Source: JAWVZH01 sp033722295
GTDB taxonomy: Bacteria > Bacteroidota > Bacteroidia > Chitinophagales > Saprospiraceae
NCBI GenBank assembly: GCA_033722295.1
Contig: JAWVZH010000002.1
Span: 1-62,612, forward strand
Reading direction: 5' to 3'
Length of the DNA: 62,612 bases
Shown here in pieces: positions 18,706 to 25,838 of this stretch (within the stretch, counting starts at the first letter, position 1; each line of letters opens with the position of its first letter). A program made the translations under genes and the position numbers. A model generated the notes under the pieces. That model saw only the letters and a program-made list of their open reading frames with translations. It made no database searches and had not been told where the DNA came from.

Positions 18706-18757
18706 GAACTTATAGACAGAATAATTAGTTAATAAGAGTAAAAGAGAAATATTAGTT

Positions 18758-19141
18758 ATGGCTTACAGTGATAAAGTTATAGAACACTTCAAAAACCCTA
18801 AGAACGTAGGGACTTTGAATAAGGAAGAGCAAAATGTCGGAACTGGTTTGGTGGGAGCACCCGAATGCGGAGATGTCATGAGACTGCAGATACAGGTCGA
18901 TTCCGCAGGGATCATTCAGGATGCCAAGTTCAAAACATTTGGTTGTGGATCAGCCATAGCTTCCAGTTCCCTGGCTACTGAATGGCTGAAGGGAAAGTCC
19001 GTTGATGAAGCCATGAAGATCGACAACATGGCGATCGTTGAGGAATTAGCTCTTCCTCCCGTAAAGATCCACTGCTCGGTCTTGGCCGAGGATGCCATTA
19101 AAAGTGCAATTGAAGACTATAAAAAGAAGAACACTCAGTAA
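18758..19141 (+). CDS. iscU: Fe-S cluster assembly scaffold IscU
   Basis: 127 residues, the standard IscU length. It is the scaffold on which [2Fe-2S] clusters are assembled from IscS-derived sulfur. The three cluster-ligating cysteines occur in APECGD, FGCGSA and IHCSVLAEDA, with the aspartate after the first Cys that allows cluster release. The LPPVK peptide recognised by the HscA chaperone is intact even though hscA is not nearby. It lies 52 bases after iscS, and its stop codon TAA shares a base with the iscA ATG. Confidence 0.97.
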   Translation: MAYSDKVIEHFKNPKNVGTLNKEEQNVGTGLVGAPECGDVMRLQIQVDSAGIIQDAKFKTFGCGSAIASSSLATEWLKGKSVDEAMKIDNMAIVEELALPPVKIHCSVLAEDAIKSAIEDYKKKNTQ

Positions 19142-19467
19142 TGATCTTTGTAGCTGATTCTGCGAAGGACAGGATAGATGGCCTTAAATCCAATGAAGGC
19201 TTGGGGGAGGATTATTTTATCCGGGTATCTGTCACCAGTGGCGGTTGCAGCGGTCTGACCTATAATATGGAGTTTGATAATGAGAATAGGGAGAACGACC
19301 AGGTTTTCGAAGATAATGGTGTGAAGGTGGTGACGGACCTGAAGAGTTTCCTCTACTTATGCAATACAACCCTGGAATTCAGCGGTGGCCTCAATGGCCA
19401 AGGATTTTACTTTAATAATCCAAACGCTGCCCGCACCTGTGGATGTGGAGAGTCTTTCGCCGTCTGA
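19141..19467 (+). CDS. iscA: HesB/IscA-type iron-sulfur assembly protein
   Basis: 108 residues, typical A-type carrier. The three conserved cysteines are in GGCSGLTYN and the C-terminal CGCGESF motif. A-type proteins bind iron or carry [Fe-S] clusters from the scaffold to target apoproteins. The ATG overlaps the iscU stop by one base, so it is translationally coupled to iscU. It could equally be named erpA or sufA from sequence alone; the isc context favours iscA. Confidence 0.92.
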   Translation: MIFVADSAKDRIDGLKSNEGLGEDYFIRVSVTSGGCSGLTYNMEFDNENRENDQVFEDNGVKVVTDLKSFLYLCNTTLEFSGGLNGQGFYFNNPNAARTCGCGESFAV

Positions 19468-19636
19468 TATAGGAGTAGGAAGTTACTGTTCCGTGCTTCA
19501 GAACCTGACCATAACCATGTTTTAGGAGTTACTTTCCTCTAGGATGAGTGGCCATATTGGATTTTTTCAGCATATTTCTTAACCTGTGCTTGTGAAAATT
19601 CAAAGCTCTGAGTATATTGGAGGAAACTTCTTAAAT

Positions 19637-20083
19637 ATGAAACACGTCTTACTACTTTTCTCTTTTCTGATCTTTAGTGCCACAAGTTCATATGCTGTAG
19701 TGCATGTTAAGTGGCAGCAAATGGTAGACCACGACGAAAGACTTCAGGAGTTACCTCCGGAAGTGTTTGAAGAAGGTCTCGCAACTTTTCTTTCTATTAC
19801 CCCGAGGGACTTCAAGGAAAAGACTGGAGAGAGACTCGGAATTGTCAACTCCATTAAGTTGAAGATGGCCCAGAAATATGTCAAGGCTAACCTTGATTCT
19901 GGTGATGCTGACATTTCGGAAGGTGTTTACATCTTATTGGCGATACTAGGATTAGCCTGGATAGCCATGGGATTGATGGATGATTGGTCTGGTAACAACT
20001 GGATTATTAATCTTATTCTGTCTTTCTTATGTTGGTTGCCCGGACTGATCCATGCTTTGGTTAAAAAATCAGAGTATTACTAG
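19637..20083 (+). CDS. YqaE/Pmp3-type small membrane protein with exported N-terminal domain
   Basis: 148 residues from the ATG at 19637, chosen because it directly begins a signal peptide (MKHVLLLFSFLIFSATSSYA) and follows GGAGGAAAC; the frame extends upstream to 19586 without a sensible N-terminus. A polar helical region (about 25-95, with ITPRDFKEKTGERLGIVNSIKLK) precedes two transmembrane segments at the C-terminus (YILLAILGLAWIAMGLM and WIINLILSFLCWLPGLIHAL) that resemble Pmp3/YqaE proteolipids. In the Bacteroidota version the Pmp3 domain is fused to such an N-terminal region. Function is unknown; membrane-potential or stress roles are reported for Pmp3 itself. Confidence 0.8.
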   Translation: MKHVLLLFSFLIFSATSSYAVVHVKWQQMVDHDERLQELPPEVFEEGLATFLSITPRDFKEKTGERLGIVNSIKLKMAQKYVKANLDSGDADISEGVYILLAILGLAWIAMGLMDDWSGNNWIINLILSFLCWLPGLIHALVKKSEYY

Positions 20084-20109
20084 AGATCAACGGAAAGGAC
20101 AAAGACAAC

Positions 20110-20136
20110 AGGTGCCGAATGCAACATTTGGCACCT
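20110..20136 (+). terminator. Hairpin terminator after YqaE-like gene
   Basis: Arms 20110-20120 and 20126-20136 pair over 11 bp with one G-T pair around a 5-base loop, followed by TTCTTATTT. It ends 24 bases before the next ATG, so the DUF2752 gene probably has its own promoter or depends on read-through. Confidence 0.8.
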
Positions 20137-20159
20137 TTCTTATTTGAGACCTTATCGTA

Positions 20160-20498
20160 ATGGCTTCAAAATTCAAGAATTCTCCCACGGCAAATTTAAT
20201 AGCCATGATCATCCTGGCTCTGATCCCCATTGCACTGTGGATCGTGCCGGCGGGTCAATTCGATGATACGGGTGTTGTCCTTTGCCCTTCACGCTTTTTG
20301 TTTGACATCGAATGTCCTGGATGCGGTATAACGAGGGCAATACTGCATTTTCATCATTGGGATTTTGATGAAGCTGTCTATCACAACATGTTCGTTCTCA
20401 TCATTTATCCCCTTTTATTTCTGCTGTGGCTGTACTGGATGTATCACATATTAATCAATCTTGGCTGGATCAAAAAGAGAGGCTCTGACAAGGTGTAG
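20160..20498 (+). CDS. DUF2752 membrane protein
   Basis: 112 residues. The DUF2752 signature is clear: CPSRFLFDIECPGCGITRAILHF, containing CPGCGxTR, flanked by two or three transmembrane segments (about 13-32, 73-95, with a helical stretch between). The family is widespread in Bacteroidota and Actinomycetota and has no established function; the Cys-Pro-Gly-Cys-Gly motif suggests metal binding or redox at the membrane. A short AT-rich gap of 91 bases follows. Confidence 0.88.
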   Translation: MASKFKNSPTANLIAMIILALIPIALWIVPAGQFDDTGVVLCPSRFLFDIECPGCGITRAILHFHHWDFDEAVYHNMFVLIIYPLLFLLWLYWMYHILINLGWIKKRGSDKV

Positions 20499-20589
20499 AT
20501 ATCCAAATTTGATGGTAAGAAATATTCGGTACCGTATTCAATTTATATCGTAGATTCGATCATTAAATCACTCAATCATTAAAAATATT

Positions 20590-21084
20590 ATGAGAAATTT
20601 CTTTTTACTTCTGATCTTCTGTTTTGGTATTAGCCTTGTTTCATCGGCACAGTCGAATGTGGTAAAAACGGGGCCTGTTTCACTGGCCTTCGGTAATATC
20701 AATGTCCGGTATGAGAAAGTCCTCAATGAAAGTTCTAGCATTCAGGTAAAAGGTAACTACTGGTTGAACTTTGGTGATGAGGATGTTCAGCTTTATGGAG
20801 GTGGTGTTGGCTGGCGCTACTTCTTTACGCATGCTAAAAAGCCTGTGCCGGCTGGCTTCTACATTATGCCTTTTGCTGAAGCTGGAGGTGGTACGGGATT
20901 CACAAGGTTTGGATTTGGAGCAGAGTTGGGTTATCAGTGGGTGTGGGATAGCGGCTTTGTACTGGATCTTGGTCTGGGTCCTTGTTATGTGATCATTAAT
21001 GATGACAATGCAGATGATCTGGATTTTGGTAGTGTCGATGGCATTCTGCCTACATTTACTACAGCTATAGGGTACGCTTTCTAG
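20590..21084 (+). CDS. Exported beta-barrel-like protein of unknown function
   Basis: 164 residues. An N-terminal signal peptide ends near residue 20 (GISLVSSAQ). The mature part alternates hydrophobic and polar residues in strands rich in Gly and Tyr (ERYF-like and GFGAELGYQWVWDSG), and the protein ends in an aromatic residue (AIGYAF), as outer-membrane barrels do. It resembles small DUF3575-like or OmpW-like outer-membrane proteins, but no specific family is recognised. Monocistronic, closed by the terminator at 21110-21133. Confidence 0.75.
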   Translation: MRNFFLLLIFCFGISLVSSAQSNVVKTGPVSLAFGNINVRYEKVLNESSSIQVKGNYWLNFGDEDVQLYGGGVGWRYFFTHAKKPVPAGFYIMPFAEAGGGTGFTRFGFGAELGYQWVWDSGFVLDLGLGPCYVIINDDNADDLDFGSVDGILPTFTTAIGYAF

Positions 21085-21109
21085 ACAAAGAATAACGAAA
21101 GTTCGATTT

Positions 21110-21133
21110 GCCGGGTATCCTCAGGTATCCGGC
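21110..21133. terminator. Shared bidirectional terminator between convergent genes
   Basis: GCCGGGTATCC (21110-21120) pairs with GGTATCCGGC (21124-21133), including G-T pairs, followed on the + strand by ATTTTTAATTTT. It separates the barrel protein from the convergent E1 dehydrogenase gene; the T-tract favours the + direction. Confidence 0.78.
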
Positions 21134-21162
21134 ATTTTTAATTTTAGCCTCAGTGCTATCTA

Positions 21163-23232
21163 CTAATAATTCAGTAATTCAGAGATAGCGGATTTCACCT
21201 TGTCCTTATTAGGGATCATCGTTTGTTCCAAAGTGCTGTTAAGAGGAATTGCGGGCATATCTTCGGAACCAATTATTCTCACAGGTGCATCCAGGCTTTC
21301 GAAACATTCATTCTGGATCCGGCCCACAAGGCTTTGAGAAAAACTGTTACTTACCGGCTCTTCAGTTACTACGATACATTTATTATGAGTTCTTACCCGT
21401 TCATATATCAGATCTTCATCCAAAGGATACAGTGTACGTAGATCGACCACTTCGACCCTGCCATCCAATTCCTCGGCAGCATTGGTGGACCAGTGCACAC
21501 CCATACCATAAGTTATGACTACCAGAGATTCACCCTTATCTATCGATGCTTGATCCGCTTCATGGAAAATATTGGCCTTACCAAAAGGAAGAACATAATC
21601 TTCAGAAGGCATGATGGTCCTGGCTCTTTCAGTGCCAGGTACTTTGGACCAGTAGAGGCCTTTATGCTCAAAAATAACCACCGGATTGGGATCATAGTAG
21701 GCTGCTTTGATAAGGCCCTTGAGATCTGCTCCATTACTCGGATAAGCGATCTTTAAGCCGCGTATATTACAAACAACCGATTCCACACTGCTCGAGTGAT
21801 AAGGCCCTCCACTTCCATAGGCTCCAATGGGTACTCTCAGGATCATGCTGACAGGCCATTTACCGTTGGAGAGATAACAGCTCCTGCTGACCTCGGTAAA
21901 GAGCTGATTAAGTCCTGGCCATATATAATCTGCAAATTGTACCTCAACAATAGGTTTGAGTTTCACGGCTGACATTCCTACCGTGCTGCCCACAATAAAG
22001 GCTTCCTGAATAGGGGTATTGAAAACGCGTTTATCGCCGAATTTTTGTGCCAGGGTCGCTGCTTCGCGAAACACACCTCCCAGCCTTCCTCCCACATCCT
22101 GGCCGTACAGCAAGCAGCGCTCATCATTTTTCATCAATTCTTCCACGGCAAAAAGAGCACTGTCCACCATGACAGTTTCCTCACCTTCTTCAGGACTTCT
22201 CTCACCCGATTCCTTGGTGATCTCGGTAGGATGAAAATCATGAGTGAAAAGATCAGAAGGACGAGGATCTTCTTCGGAAAGTGCGCGCTCATAATCCTGA
22301 CGTACCTTATCAGTAGCCTGCGATTCTATTTTCTGTAAAGTTGATTCACTGAATCCCGAATCGATGAGATCCTGTCTGAGCTTGGGGTAGGGGTCTCTTT
22401 CCCGGTGTTCGTCAAGGTCATCGCGATACCACTCTTTCCTTACCCCGGAGGTGTGATGATTGAGCAGCGGCACGGTCGCATGTATCAGAAAAGGACGCTG
22501 CTCTTTTCTCATGGTCTTGATCACCTTTTTCATCGTTGCGTGGCATGTCCTGAAATCCGTCCCGTCGATACTCAGAGCTTCAATACCGTGAAATCCCTGG
22601 ATGAATTCATATGCATTTTGTGCCCGTGTCTCTTGTGCGTTAGCCGAAATATCCCATTCATTATCCTGGACGAGATAAAGAATCGGTAGTTGTTTCAATG
22701 CTGCCATCTGAAAAGCCTCACTGACTTCCCCTTCTGTTATGGACGCATCACCAAGCGAACATACTGAGATGCTCGGGGGTGCGCCTTCGAAAAGGGGTAG
22801 CTTTTGTTTGTTTCTGTAATCCAGACCCAGCGCAACACCTGTAGCCGGTATGGCCTGCATGCCGGTAGCTGACGACTGATGCGGGATCTTTGGCTTGTCA
22901 TCATCCCGTAGGCTTGGATGACTGTAATAACTTCTGCCTCCTGAGAAAGGGTCTTCACGCTTGGCAAGTAATTGCAGCATCAATTCATACGGTGACATAC
23001 CAATGCTCAGAAGCAGGGAATCATCGCGGTAGTAGGCAGAAAGGAAGTCTTGTGGTTCCAGATGAATCCCTGTAGCGATCTGTATGGCTTCGTGACCACG
23101 CGAAGTGGCATGTACATATTTGGAGACGACCTTGAAATTTTCTTCGTATAACTCAGTCATTGACCTGGCCGTAGCCATGAGGCGAAATGCCTTTTCCAAG
23201 TCCTTTTTTGAGACCCTCTTTTTGCTTGCCAT
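21163..23232 (-). CDS. Branched-chain 2-oxoacid dehydrogenase E1, alpha-beta fusion
   Basis: 689 residues holding both E1 subunits in one chain. The alpha half (about 1-330) has the thiamine diphosphate region CSLGDASITEGE with the matching QDNEWDIS (Gly161-Asp162 and Asn191). After a polar acidic linker (about 335-355) comes the beta half with LLYGQDVGGRLGGVF, FNTPIQEAFIVG and the C-terminal transketolase-type domain (VVDLRTLYPLDED, VTEEPV). This E1 decarboxylates 2-oxoacids from Leu, Ile and Val and passes the acyl group to lipoyl-E2; pyruvate as substrate is less likely but not excluded. No E2 or E3 gene is nearby. The first beta-type residue in the TPP motif is Ala rather than Gly (GDA instead of GDG). 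Confidence 0.92.
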   Translation of the reverse strand: MASKKRVSKKDLEKAFRLMATARSMTELYEENFKVVSKYVHATSRGHEAIQIATGIHLEPQDFLSAYYRDDSLLLSIGMSPYELMLQLLAKREDPFSGGRSYYSHPSLRDDDKPKIPHQSSATGMQAIPATGVALGLDYRNKQKLPLFEGAPPSISVCSLGDASITEGEVSEAFQMAALKQLPILYLVQDNEWDISANAQETRAQNAYEFIQGFHGIEALSIDGTDFRTCHATMKKVIKTMRKEQRPFLIHATVPLLNHHTSGVRKEWYRDDLDEHRERDPYPKLRQDLIDSGFSESTLQKIESQATDKVRQDYERALSEEDPRPSDLFTHDFHPTEITKESGERSPEEGEETVMVDSALFAVEELMKNDERCLLYGQDVGGRLGGVFREAATLAQKFGDKRVFNTPIQEAFIVGSTVGMSAVKLKPIVEVQFADYIWPGLNQLFTEVSRSCYLSNGKWPVSMILRVPIGAYGSGGPYHSSSVESVVCNIRGLKIAYPSNGADLKGLIKAAYYDPNPVVIFEHKGLYWSKVPGTERARTIMPSEDYVLPFGKANIFHEADQASIDKGESLVVITYGMGVHWSTNAAEELDGRVEVVDLRTLYPLDEDLIYERVRTHNKCIVVTEEPVSNSFSQSLVGRIQNECFESLDAPVRIIGSEDMPAIPLNSTLEQTMIPNKDKVKSAISELLNY

Positions 23233-23252
23233 ACTTCTACTTTGAACTGCAG

Positions 23253-23260
23253 CAAAGGTA
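23253..23260 (-). promoter_or_regulatory. -7 element (TACCTTTG) before E1 gene
   Basis: On the minus strand 23260-23253 reads TACCTTTG, matching TAnnTTTG, 21 bases before the ATG at 23232. At the -33 position only ATTTTC is seen. The predicted leader is about 14 bases. Confidence 0.5.
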
Positions 23261-23320
23261 ATTCATAGGTAATGATTTGAGAAAATCGATTTTCACCTCA
23301 CCAGACGGGAGCAAACTCTC

Positions 23321-24088
23321 CTATTTTTTCTGCTTGAATTTATTAATGGCATTTTTTGCAAATGGTGATAGAATCAGGTTGCCACTAATTTCTGCTCGTT
23401 CTTCCAGGAGATCATCCCAGTGAGAAGTGCCGTCCCAAAAGACACGTTTCAAGTGGGCAAGTGCTTCAGGATTATAACTTAGCAATTTCTCAGCAAAATG
23501 TTGGATATAATCATCCATCTGCTCAGTGGTGTCAAATGCCTCAGCGAAAAGGTTGTTCTCTTTCGCCCACTCGGCAGTCTTCCATTCGGTAGGGTTCAAC
23601 GTCATGTTGCTGAAAGCCGACAGTCCTATTTTCCTCTCTACTGCCGGCCCCACAACGAACGGTCCAATACCTACAGCGAGCTCGCTCAGCCTGACGGAAG
23701 CATATTTGGTCGCAATGGCGTAATCCACGGCGGAACAAATTCCCACACCTCCACCAACAGCCTTACCCTGAATCCTACCTAACGTGATCTTTCTGCATGA
23801 CCTTAGCGCATTGATGACCCGCGCGAAACCCATGAAGAATTCCTTACCCGTAGGATAATCCTCGATGCTGACCAGTTCATCAAAGCTTGCTCCGGCACAA
23901 AATGTGCGATCGCCGCCGCTCTTGACGAGTATCAGGTGAACCTGATCATTATCTCCGGCCTGACTGATCAATTTTGCAAGGTCAGCTAAAAGATGCCCGG
24001 GTAATGCATTATGAGAGGGGTGATAAAAGGTAATAGTAGCTAAATGACCATCTATCTCCAGATTGACATGTCCGTTGTCCTGACTCAT
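23321..24088 (-). CDS. Enoyl-CoA hydratase/isomerase family protein
   Basis: 255 residues, typical crotonase length. The crotonase fold motifs are present: FCAGASFDELV forms the first oxyanion-hole loop and GKAVGGGVGICSAVDYAIATKYA the second. Members hydrate trans-2-enoyl-CoA or act as isomerases or lyases. The residue after the second loop where hydratases carry a catalytic Glu is ELAVGIGPFVVGPAV, which retains a Glu-Leu start, so hydratase activity is plausible. The start ATG overlaps the end of the upstream glycosylase gene by four bases. Beside the branched-chain E1 it may serve Leu/Ile/Val degradation. Confidence 0.9.
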   Translation of the reverse strand: MSQDNGHVNLEIDGHLATITFYHPSHNALPGHLLADLAKLISQAGDNDQVHLILVKSGGDRTFCAGASFDELVSIEDYPTGKEFFMGFARVINALRSCRKITLGRIQGKAVGGGVGICSAVDYAIATKYASVRLSELAVGIGPFVVGPAVERKIGLSAFSNMTLNPTEWKTAEWAKENNLFAEAFDTTEQMDDYIQHFAEKLLSYNPEALAHLKRVFWDGTSHWDDLLEERAEISGNLILSPFAKNAINKFKQKK

Positions 24089-24771
24089 GATCTGATCGCT
24101 TTTTTCAGTTCGTTTTGATATTGTCCGACGAAGATATCCATTTTTTTACGGCGGTATTGCATGACCCATCTCGGGTGGGGGAGCGGCTTCACATTCTCGA
24201 AAAAGCCGTGCTTGTCGTTTAGGGCTTTTAGCTTTTTGAAATTGGTGCCTTTGCCTACTGAGAATGCGATCTGACGATTGGCCCCAAACTGTATTTGTTC
24301 CCACATGAGCTTAACGATCTTGTCCTCGACGGCTTTTTCCAGTTGTCGATCATCATAGTAATTGGCATTCTTTCCGTCTTTCAGAAAGCCCAGCGGACAG
24401 ATGGATGTAATGTAAAAATGCTGATAGAACGATTCGAACCCTCCCCAATTCTTTATGACCTCATAGATGAAAAGGCTCGATGTTTCATGCCTCTTTTTAA
24501 AGTCATTGGGAATGTCACAATACTGCTCCAATATGGCCGGATCGGTAAATGAAATACCTGTGACTCCAGCTCCAAACCTTCCAGGGTTGATGCCGTACAG
24601 GAATATTCTGTCACCGGCGTCCGAGAAATATTTGCCATAGAAGGAAGTCATCACTCTCATTACTTCGCTCTCGCGAAAGGGAAATAATGTCTCAAATCCC
24701 TGAGGAATGTCCCAGTCGTCTTTGAGTTCTTTGTAGAACTCTATGACCTTGTTTCCGAATGACTTGCTCAT
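24085..24771 (-). CDS. SMUG2-type uracil-DNA glycosylase family protein
   Basis: 228 residues that match the Bacteroidota SMUG2 (formerly DUF4918) family. The N-terminal active-site region reads LYGINPGRFGAGVTGISFTDP, equivalent to the GMNPGPxGM loop of SMUG glycosylases, and the C-terminal loop PHPRWVMQYR matches the HPS/P motif that inserts into DNA. It removes uracil or related damaged bases in base excision repair. It starts a two-gene unit with the enoyl-CoA hydratase, whose ATG overlaps its stop; the pairing looks fortuitous. Confidence 0.88.
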   Translation of the reverse strand: MSKSFGNKVIEFYKELKDDWDIPQGFETLFPFRESEVMRVMTSFYGKYFSDAGDRIFLYGINPGRFGAGVTGISFTDPAILEQYCDIPNDFKKRHETSSLFIYEVIKNWGGFESFYQHFYITSICPLGFLKDGKNANYYDDRQLEKAVEDKIVKLMWEQIQFGANRQIAFSVGKGTNFKKLKALNDKHGFFENVKPLPHPRWVMQYRRKKMDIFVGQYQNELKKAIRS

Positions 24772-24822
24772 AAATGTCTATCTGCGACACAAAAGAACAC
24801 AAGCTTGTTCAACTCTGCAAAG

Positions 24823-24830
24823 TATATTTG
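24823..24830 (+). promoter_or_regulatory. -7 element (TATATTTG) directly before esterase start
   Basis: A perfect TAnnTTTG ends only four bases before the ATG at 24835, so transcription from it would give a leaderless or nearly leaderless mRNA. CTTG at 24804-24807 is only 15 bases upstream, too close for a normal -33 element. Confidence 0.4.
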
Positions 24831-24834
24831 ACAT

Positions 24835-25782
24835 ATGAGATCAGTATTCATTATTGTTGTCGTTTCATTCATATTTCAAGGGTCGCTTCCGAGTCAGCAG
24901 ATCATCGATGGTACACTGGCATTTCAAAACGATCCTGCAAAGGCTTATTCGCTCTATATTCCGTCATCCTATGAAGAATCTCTACCGAATGCCGCCTTTC
25001 TCGGATTACACCCATTGAATACCAGACGGTGGAATGCGCGGTCTTGGAGAGATACGTTGATCTCATTTGCCGAGAGCAATGATTTGATCCTTATTTGTCC
25101 CGATGGGGGGACGGATGGAAGGGTGGATGATCCTGTTGACACTGCATTTACCACCTTTTTACTGGATTCGGTAGGCGAATGGTATAATGTGGACGATGAG
25201 GCCTTGTATGTAGTCGGCTTTTCTTGGGGAGCAAGGACGACCTATACTTATGGCTTGAGAAGAACCAACCGGTTTGCCGGCTTTATGCCAGTGGGCGCAG
25301 CCATCAACGGCCTCAATGAAATTGGGACGTTGAGTGAGAATGGCAAGGATGAAAAGTTCTTTATCATCCATGGTTCTAATGACAGACCAATGGACCGATT
25401 CTTTCCTGTTCGGGATGCCTTAAGGGATGCAGGAGGATGTGTAAGGGATACTCTATTGTCCGGTGTCGGCCATACTTTTGATTTTGCGGGAAGAAATTCG
25501 CTTCTATCAATTGGTTATCAATGGTTAAAGACCAGTAGTTGCGGTACCACTTCTATTTTGAACTCAGAGCAATTCAACGGATGGAAGATTCCGAATCCCA
25601 TTTCTACTGGAACTGAGATAGAGATACCAAAAAATATCCATATTAAATCAATATGGGATCTCAATGGCAACAGATTTGAGTCAAATGATCCTCTGGTGTT
25701 TGGAACTAGCGGAGTGTACTTCGTTCACTATTCTACGATTTCAGGTGAGGTAGGAATAGCCAAAATGGTCATCGGAAGATAA
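24835..25782 (+). CDS. T9SS-exported PHB-depolymerase-like esterase
   Basis: 315 residues. A signal peptide covers about residues 1-19. An alpha/beta-hydrolase domain (about 25-240) of the poly-3-hydroxybutyrate depolymerase/feruloyl esterase type follows: nucleophile Ser130 in VGFSWGAR, probable acid Asp183 in HGSNDRPMD, and His213 in GVGHTFDF. The last ~70 residues (IPNPISTGTEIEIP to KMVIGR) are a short T9SS type A sorting domain, so the enzyme should reach the cell surface or medium. The substrate is unknown: polyester, feruloyl ester or other ester. No carbohydrate genes adjoin. Confidence 0.87.
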   Translation: MRSVFIIVVVSFIFQGSLPSQQIIDGTLAFQNDPAKAYSLYIPSSYEESLPNAAFLGLHPLNTRRWNARSWRDTLISFAESNDLILICPDGGTDGRVDDPVDTAFTTFLLDSVGEWYNVDDEALYVVGFSWGARTTYTYGLRRTNRFAGFMPVGAAINGLNEIGTLSENGKDEKFFIIHGSNDRPMDRFFPVRDALRDAGGCVRDTLLSGVGHTFDFAGRNSLLSIGYQWLKTSSCGTTSILNSEQFNGWKIPNPISTGTEIEIPKNIHIKSIWDLNGNRFESNDPLVFGTSGVYFVHYSTISGEVGIAKMVIGR

Positions 25783-25838
25783 ATTCTAGTTGGTATTTGT
25801 CAACTCTCCAGCATTGACGTGTTCAAAGGTGGTTGCAA

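Noticed and set aside
24774..24974. Small + strand ORF overlapping the esterase start
   Set aside because: Out of frame with the clear hydrolase gene and of unlikely composition.
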